NCBI RefSeq assembly: GCF_016598575.1
Contig: NZ_CP066801.1
Coordinates: 620,001 to 684,000 of the forward strand
Length of the DNA stretch: 64,000 nt
Source of the DNA: Streptomyces sp. HSG2
Lineage (GTDB): Bacteria; Actinomycetota; Actinomycetes; Streptomycetales; Streptomycetaceae
Direction of reading: 5' to 3'
Each line of letters begins with the position of its first letter. Within the stretch, counting starts at the first letter, position 1. Made by a program: the position numbers and the translations under genes. The notes under the pieces were generated by a model. It made no database searches. It had not been told where the DNA came from and worked only from the letters and a program-made list of their open reading frames with translations. Of the stretch, positions 57,476-64,000 are shown one piece after another.

Positions 57476-57919
57476 CTACTTCTCCGTCTCGGCGGCCAGC
57501 CGGGCCAGGATCGCGTCGTAGATCCGGGCCAGTCCCTTCGGCGCGAACGTCCGCTCGAAGAAGCCGCCCACGCCGCCGGCGCCCTGCCACACCGTGCGCA
57601 CCACCACCCGCGACCGTCCCTCGCCGGCCGGGGTGACCCTCCAGGTGGTGACCATGGAGGAGTTGCGGTCCTTCTCGACCAACTCGCCGTCGGAGGGCTC
57701 GGTGACGTCGAGCAGGCAGTCCCGGACGCGCTTGCTGGTGGCCTGGAGTCGCCAGTGGACGACCGTGCCCTCTCCGTCGCCGCCTTCGCGGACCTCGTAC
57801 TCGCTGAACTGCTCGGGCAGCAGCTTCGCTCGGGTGCCGCCGTAGTCGGCGACGGTGTCGAACACCGTCGCCGCGTCCGCCGCGACGATCCGCTCCGTCG
57901 TGGCCTCGACCTGCGCCAT
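57476..57919 (-). CDS. SRPBCC (START-like) ligand-binding protein
   Basis: 147 residues. The fold is seen in VEATTERIVAADAATVFDTVADY, RVRDCLLDVTEPSDGELVEKD, the long strand VVVRTVWQGAGGVGGFFERTF and the final helix PKGLARIYDAILARLAAE, which closes the cavity. Members bind hydrophobic molecules or act as cyclases; nothing tells which. GGAGG is 5 nt before the ATG. Confidence 0.9.
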   Translation of the reverse strand: MAQVEATTERIVAADAATVFDTVADYGGTRAKLLPEQFSEYEVREGGDGEGTVVHWRLQATSKRVRDCLLDVTEPSDGELVEKDRNSSMVTTWRVTPAGEGRSRVVVRTVWQGAGGVGGFFERTFAPKGLARIYDAILARLAAETEK

Positions 57920-58312
57920 CGGTTCCTCCAGGGCCTGGTTCCTCAGGGTCGGGGCAAGCCAACCACCCGGGCCCCCCGGCACAAAATCGCGCGACCGATC
58001 GCGGCCGGAATCCGGCTTCCCGCGCTCGGGTCCGCCACTTCCCGATCAAGGTGGGCGGCGCACGACCCCGGCGTGTCCAGGCGGCGGGTATTCGGTGACC
58101 CCGATCGGGTCAACTGTCGCGCGGCCGGGTTCCCCGGACGAGCCGGACCCGGGAGGATCCGGCATGGGGTCGGTGGTCCGTGCCGCGTCCGATCCGGCGC
58201 GGGGCCCGCACCGAGGAGCCCACACCCGGTGGGAGGCCGGGCGTTCCGGCCCCGCCGCAGTGACCGCGTTCGCCTCCCGACCGCAGGGACGGGGGCCCAC
58301 GAAGGAGCCACG

Positions 58313-59878
58313 ATGAAGAGCCGCGCCGTGTCGCTCGCCGCCGTCGCCGCGGTCCTGGCCGGTACGGACGCCGCCGTCCCCTCTCCCGCCAGGGCCGACG
58401 CGACGGCCCGCGGATCGATCGCCTGGGAGGCGTGCGCGACCGCGGACCACCCCACGCTCCAGTGCGCGACGGTGGAGGTGCCCCTCGACCACGATCGTCC
58501 GGACGGCGCCACGGTCGAGTTGGCGCTCTCCCGTGTGCCGCACACCGCCCGGCGGTACCAGGGGCCCCTTCTGGTCAACCCGGGCGGCCCGGGCGCGCCC
58601 GGGCGAGCGCTGGCGGGCTTCGTCGCCTCCGCCCTGCCCGCCGAGGTCGCCGCCGGGTACGACATCGTCGGTTTCGACCCGCGCGGCGTGGGCGCGAGCC
58701 GGCCCGCGTTGGACTGCCGTCCGGGCCACTTCGCGCCCGTGCGCCCCGACCCGGTCCCCGCGTCGGCGGCGAACGAGCGGGCCAACCTGTCGCGGGCGAG
58801 GTCCTTCGCCGAGGCCTGCGCCGCGGCGCACCCGGAGATGCTGCCTCATCTCGGCACCGTCCCGACGGCCCACGACCTGGAGGCCGTCCGCGCGGCGCTG
58901 GGCGCGCCCCGGATCAACTATCTCGGGTACTCCTACGGCACCTACCTCGGCGCCGTGTACGCCAAGCTCTACCCGGAGCGGGTGCGCCGTCTGGTGCTGG
59001 ACTCGGCGGTCGATCCGACCGCCGTCTGGTACGAGGCCAACCTCCGCCAGGACGTGGCCTTCGACGAGCGTCACCGCGCCTTCCTGGACTGGGTGGCGCG
59101 GCACGACGCGGACTACGGGCTGGGCACCTCCCCGGCACGGATCGAGGCCTCCTGGTATCGGATGCGCGCCGCGCTGGCGCGGAGACCGGCCGAGGGGGTG
59201 GTGGGCGCCGCCGAGGTGGAGGACACCTTCCTGCCGGGGGCGTACTACGAGGGGTACTGGCCCCTGCTGGCCGAGGTCCTGACGGCCTACCTCCGGGACG
59301 GGGATCACGGGCCGCTGGTGGCGGCGTACCGGCGTTTCGGCGCCGTGGACGCCGCCGGCGACAACGGCTACAGCGTCTACACCGCGGTGGAGTGCCGCGA
59401 CGCGCAATGGCCCCGGGACTGGCGGGACTGGCGCGCCGACAACTGGTCGACGCACGCCAGGGCCCCGTTCCTGACCTGGAACAACGCTTGGTACAACGCG
59501 CCGTGCGCGTTCTGGCCCGTCCGCGGTGACGCCCCGTCGGACGTCGGCAACGACGCCCTGCCGGCCTCGCTGATCTTCCAGGCCACCGACGACGCGGCCA
59601 CCCCCTACGTGGGTGGCCTGACGCTCCGTCGTCTACTGGGCGGCTCCTCCCTCGTGGTGGAGGACGGCGGCGGGAACCACGGGATCACCCTGAGCGGCAA
59701 CGCCTGTCTGGACCGGCATCTGGTGGCGTACCTCGACGACGGGACCGTGCCTCGCGGCGAGGGAGGCGTGGACGCCCGTTGCGCCGCGCTGCCGGAGCCC
59801 GAGCCAGGGGGTTCCGGGATCACCGCGCGGGCGTCCCGGGGGCTCGTCCTGCACGGGCTGCTCGGTTTCCGGGCCTGA
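58313..59878 (+). CDS. secreted tripeptidyl aminopeptidase (alpha/beta-hydrolase, S33)
   Basis: 521 residues. A signal peptide (VSLAAVAAVLAGTDAAVPS) directs export. The catalytic triad is Ser207 in LGYSYGTYLG, Asp in FQATDDAATP and His in GGGNHGITL; NPGGPG and FDPRGVGAS form the oxyanion region. It removes tripeptides from protein N-termini outside the cell, as in the Streptomyces Tap/SlpD group. GAAGGAG is 5 nt before the ATG. Confidence 0.95.
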   Translation: MKSRAVSLAAVAAVLAGTDAAVPSPARADATARGSIAWEACATADHPTLQCATVEVPLDHDRPDGATVELALSRVPHTARRYQGPLLVNPGGPGAPGRALAGFVASALPAEVAAGYDIVGFDPRGVGASRPALDCRPGHFAPVRPDPVPASAANERANLSRARSFAEACAAAHPEMLPHLGTVPTAHDLEAVRAALGAPRINYLGYSYGTYLGAVYAKLYPERVRRLVLDSAVDPTAVWYEANLRQDVAFDERHRAFLDWVARHDADYGLGTSPARIEASWYRMRAALARRPAEGVVGAAEVEDTFLPGAYYEGYWPLLAEVLTAYLRDGDHGPLVAAYRRFGAVDAAGDNGYSVYTAVECRDAQWPRDWRDWRADNWSTHARAPFLTWNNAWYNAPCAFWPVRGDAPSDVGNDALPASLIFQATDDAATPYVGGLTLRRLLGGSSLVVEDGGGNHGITLSGNACLDRHLVAYLDDGTVPRGEGGVDARCAALPEPEPGGSGITARASRGLVLHGLLGFRA

Positions 59879-59948
59879 GCGGCACCCGGCGGACCCACTC
59901 GGAGCGAGCCGACCACGACCCGACCACGACAACGACAATAATGGGCGG

Positions 59949-60566
59949 ATGCACGAGACGACGCGCCCCGAATCCCTCGCCCCACCCGAGACCTCGGGGC
60001 CCTCCCGCCGGTCGGTCGGCACCCGCTCGGACGGGGGGGCGAAGGGGACGCGCGTGCGGGAGATGCGGCTCGACGACTGCGAGCGCGTGGCGAGCATCCG
60101 TGTCGGCGGCTGGCGTCACGCGTACCGGGGCCTGATGCCGGCACCGTACCTGGAGGGTCTGAGCGTGGCAGAGGACACGGCCCGCAGGCACGCGTCGCTC
60201 GCGGAGGCGCCCTCCACGACGGTGAACCTGGTCGCCGAGGACGCGGCCGGCCTCGTGGTCGGGTGGGCCTGCCACGGCGACCTGCGAGACGACGGGGCCC
60301 ACGAGGGGGACGCCGAACTGTACGCGCTGTACGTCGACACCGACCGGTTGGGCACCGGCGTCGGGCGGTGCCTGCTCGGCGAGTCGACGCGCCGTTGCGT
60401 GGCGGCCGGCTACCGGAGCGCGTTCCTCTGGGTCGTCGAGGGCAACGCGCGCGCCCGCCGCTTCTACGAGCGCGCGGGTTTCCGGGCCGACGGGACCACG
60501 GCCTCCTGGGAGGTCGCCGGCGCCCACGTTCCCGAGGCGCGGTACGTACGGACGCTGGGCGACTGA
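59949..60566 (+). CDS. GNAT acetyltransferase
   Basis: 205 residues. After a 35-residue Pro/Arg-rich leader, VREMRLDDCERVASIRVGGWRHAYRG starts the GNAT fold, AELYALYVDTDRLGTGVGRCLL carries the CoA pyrophosphate loop and NARARRFYERAGFRADGTT the last motif. The family acetylates amines of proteins or small molecules. An AATAAT box lies 6 nt before the ATG, so it may be leaderless. Alternative starts inside the leader are possible. Confidence 0.88.
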   Translation: MHETTRPESLAPPETSGPSRRSVGTRSDGGAKGTRVREMRLDDCERVASIRVGGWRHAYRGLMPAPYLEGLSVAEDTARRHASLAEAPSTTVNLVAEDAAGLVVGWACHGDLRDDGAHEGDAELYALYVDTDRLGTGVGRCLLGESTRRCVAAGYRSAFLWVVEGNARARRFYERAGFRADGTTASWEVAGAHVPEARYVRTLGD

Positions 60567-60570
60567 TCGG

Positions 60571-61146
60571 CTACCGCTGCCGCGGGATCCGGGCGAGGGC
60601 GCACGCCGCGGCCTCGGCGAGGGCCGGATGAGCGAGGGACCGGTCCAGCACCCCTCGCGCCCTGGGATCGCCGAGCCGGCCGAGTCCCTCCACACAGGCG
60701 AGTGCCACTCGACGGTGGGGGTCGTGAGGGCGCAGCCGGCGCTCCAGGGTGGTGATCAGCGCGGGGACCGCCTCGGGCGCGCGCAGTTCGACCAGCAGGC
60801 GCACGGGTTGCAGGGCGTAGGCCACTCTCGGTTCGTTGGTGGCCAGCGCCGCCGCCGCGCGGGCTGTACGGGGGTCGCCGAGGCGGGCCAGCGCATGCGC
60901 CGCCGAGGCGCAGCGGGGCGGGTCCCGATGGTTGAGCAACAGGACGAGGGCTTCGAAGGCACGCCGGTCCCGCGCCCGCCCCAGTCGGAACGCGGCCAGT
61001 TCCCGCGCCCACAGCGGTCGGCCGGGCGCGGTCAGGGTGGAGGCGAGTTCGTCGCGGTTCCCGGTCGTCAACAGCCGCTCGAAGGACGGGGCTCCATCGG
61101 CTTCCACGCGTAAGCGCTCGGTCAGCGAGCGTAGTTCTGCGTCCAT
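60571..61146 (-). CDS. HEAT-repeat protein
   Basis: 191 residues, nearly all helical. Repeats read PRCASAAHALARLGDPRTARAA, VPALITTLERRLRPHD and VALACVEGLGRLGDPRARGVLD, the PBS-lyase-type HEAT pattern. Such adapters bind other proteins; the partner is unknown. No ribosome binding site is seen; TAACCT lies 6 nt before the ATG, so it looks leaderless. The stop is 4 nt from the convergent GNAT gene. Confidence 0.85.
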   Translation of the reverse strand: MDAELRSLTERLRVEADGAPSFERLLTTGNRDELASTLTAPGRPLWARELAAFRLGRARDRRAFEALVLLLNHRDPPRCASAAHALARLGDPRTARAAAALATNEPRVAYALQPVRLLVELRAPEAVPALITTLERRLRPHDPHRRVALACVEGLGRLGDPRARGVLDRSLAHPALAEAAACALARIPRQR

Positions 61147-61360
61147 ACCCCGAGGTTAGTGGCGCGGCGGGTGGCCCACCCCCGGCCGGGAGGGTGTCCC
61201 GCCGGGGTTCGGCCGTGCCTGCCCCGGCTCCTCGTCGGACGCGCGGCGTGCCGGAGCGGAGCGAGAGGCACCGGCCGCGCGCCCGGCCGAGCGCCTCACG
61301 CGTCCGCGGGCGCCCGAGGGCCGGTGGCGGATGGGTGTCCGCCGGGGGCTGGCGCGCTCG

Positions 61361-61378
61361 TTACTCGCGAGTTAGGCT
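61361..61378 (+). promoter_or_regulatory. palindromic operator overlapping a -10 box
   Basis: TTACTCGCGAGTTA contains the perfect 10-bp palindrome ACTCGCGAGT (61363-61372) and runs into TAGGCT (61373-61378). It is 277 nt upstream of the hydroxyacyl-CoA dehydrogenase gene, in a 508-nt gap with no other feature I recognise. It could be a site for the TetR protein encoded after that gene. Confidence 0.45.
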
Positions 61379-61654
61379 CAGACGAGCGAGTCACCCACTC
61401 GTGTTCTCCTCGTGGCGGTCTGGTGACGCGGCCGGCGCGAGGGTCGTCGGTTCGGTACTTCGGTACCGCAGTACGACACGGCCTCGGGACAGGGCCGGTC
61501 GATTCCCGCCGCCGAGCGGTCGTGCCACACGCTCGGGTCCGCACAGGGCGGGCGAGTACCTCGGTTCGGCATACCACCCGCCCCACCGCACCCGCCGGAG
61601 CGTCGCGGCCCCGGGGGCGGTTTCCCGTCGTCACCCTCATTCCTGGAGTCCGCG

Positions 61655-63469
61655 ATGGCCTCTCCCCTGTCCGAGACACCCTCCTCCCCGCAACCCGCCC
61701 TGCGGACCGTGGCCGTCGTCGGCCTCGGCACGATGGGCACCGGCATCACCGAGATCCTGGCCCGGGCCGGGCGCGACGTCGTCGGCATCGACGTCGGCGA
61801 GGCGCGGACCGCCAAGGCCGTCGCCGCCCTGGAGACCTCCACCGCCCGCGCCGTGGAACGCGGCCGGATGACGGCGGGCGAGCGCGCGGACACCCTGGCG
61901 CGCGTCACGACGGCCACAGAGCTGAGCGCGGCGGCCGACGCCGATCTCGTGATCGAGGTGGCCCCTGAGTCCTACGAGATCAAGCAGCAGATCCTGAGAG
62001 AGCTGGACGGGATCGTGCGGCCCGAGGCGATCCTGGCCACCGGCACCAACGCGCTGTCGGTCACCCGGCTGGCGGCGGACTCGGCTCATCCGGAACGGGT
62101 GTTGGGCCTGCACTTCTTCAACCCCGCCCAGGCGATGAGGCTGGTCGAGGTCGTGTCCTCGGTCCTGACGTCGCCCGGGGCCGTCGCCGCGGTCACCGAC
62201 CTCGCGCTGGACCTCGGCAAGGAGCCGGTGGCCGTCGGGGACCGACCGGGGTTCGTCGCCGACGGGCTGCTGTTCGGCTACCTCAACCAGGCCGCGGCGA
62301 TGTACGAGGCCCGGTACGCCTCGCGTGAGGACATCGACGCGGCGATGCGGCTGGGCTGCGGGCTGCCGATGGGCCCACTGGCCCTGCTGGACCTGATCGG
62401 CGTGGACACCGCCCGTACGGTCCTGGAGGCCATGTACGCGGCGTCCCAGGACCGGTTGCACGCGCCGGCGCCCATCCTCAAGCAGCTCGGCGAGGCCGGG
62501 TTGACGGGGCGCAAGGCAGGGCGCGGTTTCTACACCTACGCCGCTGCGGGCAGCGACGAGGTGGTGCCGGACGCGCTCACCCCGAAGCCGGACGCCGCCC
62601 TGGTTCCCGGCCGGGCGATCCGCTCGGTGGGAGTGGCCGGCTCGGGCACCATGGCGTCGGGCATCGCCGAGGTCTTCGCCCGCTCGGGCTTCGAGGTGGT
62701 TCTCGCGGCGCGCGGGATGGAGAAGGCAGAGGCGGCACGGGACCGGATCGGCGCGTCCTTGGTCCGAGCGGTGGATCGGGGGCGGATGACCGCGGAGGAG
62801 GCCACCGGGACCCTGGAGCGGATCACGCCGGCCGAGGGATACGACGCCTTCGCCGACGTCGATCTCGCGGTGGAGGCGGTGGCCGAGGACCTGGACGTCA
62901 AGCGGCAGTTGTTCGCCACGCTGGACAAGGTGTGCAAGCCGGGGGCCGTGCTGGCGACCACGACGTCGTCCCTGCCGGTCGTGGCCTGCGCCCGGGCGAC
63001 GTCGCGCCCCCAGGACGTCGTCGGCATGCACTTCTTCAACCCGGCTCCGGCGATGAAGCTGGTCGAGGTGGTCCGCACCGTGCTGACCTCCGACGACGCC
63101 CACGCCACAGTCCGGGAGGTCTGCGCCGGAATCCGCAAGCACCCCGTTGACTGCGGGGATCGGGCCGGATTCATCGTGAACGCGCTGCTCTTCCCGTATC
63201 TGAACAACGCGGTCAAGATGGTGCAGGAGCACTACGCCTCGCTGGACGACATCGACACGGCCATGAAGCTGGGCGGTGGCTACCCCATGGGGCCCTTCGA
63301 GCTGCTGGACGTGGTGGGACTGGACGTCTCGCTGGCGATCGAGAGGGTGCTTCACCGCGAGTTCCGCGACCCGGGCCTGGCACCCGCCCCCCTGCTGGAG
63401 CATCTGGTGGCCGCGGGCTGCCTGGGCCGGAAGACGGGACGCGGTTTCCGGGAACATGCCCGGCGCTGA
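61655..63469 (+). CDS. tandem 3-hydroxyacyl-CoA dehydrogenase (two fused copies)
   Basis: 604 residues made of two homologous units. Each has an NAD-binding start (VAVVGLGTMGTGITEIL and VGVAGSGTMASGIAEVF), the catalytic His-Glu dyad in LHFFNPAQAMRLVEVV and MHFFNPAPAMKLVEVV, and a C-terminal 3HCDH domain. It oxidises (S)-3-hydroxyacyl-CoA with NAD+ in beta-oxidation or phenylacetate breakdown. Most family members have one unit of about 285 residues. GGAG is about 8 nt before the ATG. The TetR regulator follows at 63627 and probably controls it. Confidence 0.95.
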   Translation: MASPLSETPSSPQPALRTVAVVGLGTMGTGITEILARAGRDVVGIDVGEARTAKAVAALETSTARAVERGRMTAGERADTLARVTTATELSAAADADLVIEVAPESYEIKQQILRELDGIVRPEAILATGTNALSVTRLAADSAHPERVLGLHFFNPAQAMRLVEVVSSVLTSPGAVAAVTDLALDLGKEPVAVGDRPGFVADGLLFGYLNQAAAMYEARYASREDIDAAMRLGCGLPMGPLALLDLIGVDTARTVLEAMYAASQDRLHAPAPILKQLGEAGLTGRKAGRGFYTYAAAGSDEVVPDALTPKPDAALVPGRAIRSVGVAGSGTMASGIAEVFARSGFEVVLAARGMEKAEAARDRIGASLVRAVDRGRMTAEEATGTLERITPAEGYDAFADVDLAVEAVAEDLDVKRQLFATLDKVCKPGAVLATTTSSLPVVACARATSRPQDVVGMHFFNPAPAMKLVEVVRTVLTSDDAHATVREVCAGIRKHPVDCGDRAGFIVNALLFPYLNNAVKMVQEHYASLDDIDTAMKLGGGYPMGPFELLDVVGLDVSLAIERVLHREFRDPGLAPAPLLEHLVAAGCLGRKTGRGFREHARR

Positions 63470-63626
63470 CCCCGCGCCCGGCGACGGACCCGGGGGCGCC
63501 GACGGCTGGGGCGGACTCCTCGGGCCGGCCGCGCCCGGCTCCGGCCCGGCGGCGCCCGCTTCGGGCCGGGCGGCGCCCGGCCGGGGTCGGGCGCACGCGC
63601 CGCCCCCCATGCAGTACGTTCGGGTC

Positions 63627-64000
63627 ATGTCCCAGCCCGCCAGGTCCTCACGATCCGCCACCGCGCCCGAGGCGCCCGAGAGCGCCGCGGGCGGGCGTGC
63701 CGCGGCCCAACGATTGCGCATGCGCCGGGAACTGGCGGCGGCCGCCATGGAACTCTTCGCGGCCAAGGGATACGAGGCGACCACGGTCGACGAGATCGCG
63801 GCCCGGGCCGGGGTCGCCCGCCGTACCTTCTTCCGCCACTTCCGCTCCAAGGAAGAGGCGATCTTCCCGGACCACGACGACACCCTGGTCCGCGCCGAGG
63901 CGGTCCTCAACGCGGCGCCGGCACACGAGCATCCGTTGGACACGGTGTGCCGGGGGATCAAGGAGGTCATGAGGATGTACGCGGCGCGCCCGGAGATCTC
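63627..64000 (+). CDS. TetR-family regulator, 3' end outside the window
   Basis: Open to the edge of the window; 124 residues visible. After a 30-residue leader, RELAAAAMELFAAKGYEATTVDEI and AARAGVARRTFFRHFRSKEEAIF give the TetR HTH. The ligand domain begins with DHDDTLVRAEAVL and is cut off. TACGTT lies 6 nt before the ATG and there is no ribosome binding site, so it looks leaderless. A likely target is the adjacent hydroxyacyl-CoA dehydrogenase gene. Confidence 0.93.
   Translation, partial: MSQPARSSRSATAPEAPESAAGGRAAAQRLRMRRELAAAAMELFAAKGYEATTVDEIAARAGVARRTFFRHFRSKEEAIFPDHDDTLVRAEAVLNAAPAHEHPLDTVCRGIKEVMRMYAARPEI

Noticed and set aside
54417..58049. 1210-codon minus-strand frame across three features
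   Set aside because: It is the Arg/Pro-rich shadow of the SpoIIE phosphatase and SRPBCC genes, an effect of high GC.
63541..63600. Repeats before the TetR gene as an operator
   Set aside because: GGCGGCGCCCG copies are imperfect and GC-only; a weak terminator for the dehydrogenase is as likely, and nothing separates the two.

Overview
The window is a stretch of chromosome from a high-GC actinomycete, most likely Streptomyces or a close relative. GC content is very high throughout. The gene families are typical of that genus: an Sfp-type phosphopantetheinyl transferase, DUF5753 and MmyB-type regulators, DUF2510, DUF6158 and GvpF/L proteins, and a PAS/GAF/SpoIIE phosphatase. GTG and TTG starts are common. 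I see no insertion sequence, prophage, CRISPR array or rRNA. There is one tRNA, tRNA-Leu(GAG).

Layout. 1-3.4 kb: the 3' end of a KAS III gene, tRNA-Leu with a textbook terminator, a 650-nt stretch without a recognisable gene, and a cytochrome P450-ferredoxin pair. 3.5-4.1 kb: an orphan Vsr mismatch endonuclease. 4.2-11.8 kb: the most interesting region. It holds a CDP-alcohol phosphatidyltransferase, a medium-chain dehydrogenase, a divergent 6-pyruvoyltetrahydropterin synthase homologue, a GT4 glycosyltransferase, a methyltransferase, a lysylphosphatidylglycerol-synthase-like membrane protein, a creatininase-family amidohydrolase and a GTP cyclohydrolase II homologue. The cyclohydrolase has Met in place of the catalytic Tyr (Met120). 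That swap is known from a Streptomyces paralogue that releases the formylated pyrimidine FAPy instead of the flavin precursor. The creatininase family includes the FAPy deformylase ArfB. The block therefore looks like a dedicated, probably unassigned, GTP-derived pyrimidine or pterin pathway that ends in a glycosylated and possibly membrane-linked product.

12-20 kb: a STAND/TPR protein with a degenerate P-loop, a GT-B-like protein carrying an in-gene heptanucleotide repeat, a YHYH lipoprotein, a GH4 glycosidase, and a translationally coupled metallophosphoesterase-PPTase pair. 20.2-22.3 kb: an XRE regulator and an ImmA-like metallopeptidase, divergent from an MmyB-type ligand-binding domain that has no HTH. 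22-31 kb: membrane and secreted proteins, an aldo/keto reductase, a methyltransferase-PCD pair, a DUF5753 regulator, an orphan NarJ-like chaperone and a stand-alone DnaK with OsmC. 32-45.5 kb: a holin-like/phosphodiesterase fusion, two metallo-beta-lactamase-fold proteins, a DedA protein, an aminotransferase-fold protein lacking the PLP lysine, SHOCT and DUF6158 proteins, an ABC-F ATPase, a PAP2-diacylglycerol kinase fusion and a GT2 enzyme. 45.5-49.2 kb: an orphan gvpF/gvpL-type pair beside a candidate structured RNA, a VOC protein, a GNAT and a dienelactone-hydrolase-like protein lacking its nucleophile. 49.4-53.6 kb: a DppA-M20-S9 peptidase operon. 53.6-64 kb: a methyltransferase, the PP2C phosphatase, an SRPBCC protein, a secreted tripeptidyl aminopeptidase, a GNAT, a HEAT-repeat protein, a tandem 3-hydroxyacyl-CoA dehydrogenase and a TetR regulator cut by the right edge.

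Several genes, mostly in the right half, have a TAnnnT-like -10 box 6-8 nt before the start codon and no Shine-Dalgarno sequence, so they look leaderless. The left half relies on strong Shine-Dalgarno sequences, several of them in front of TTG starts. All functional assignments come from reading motifs and general knowledge of the families; no database search was run.
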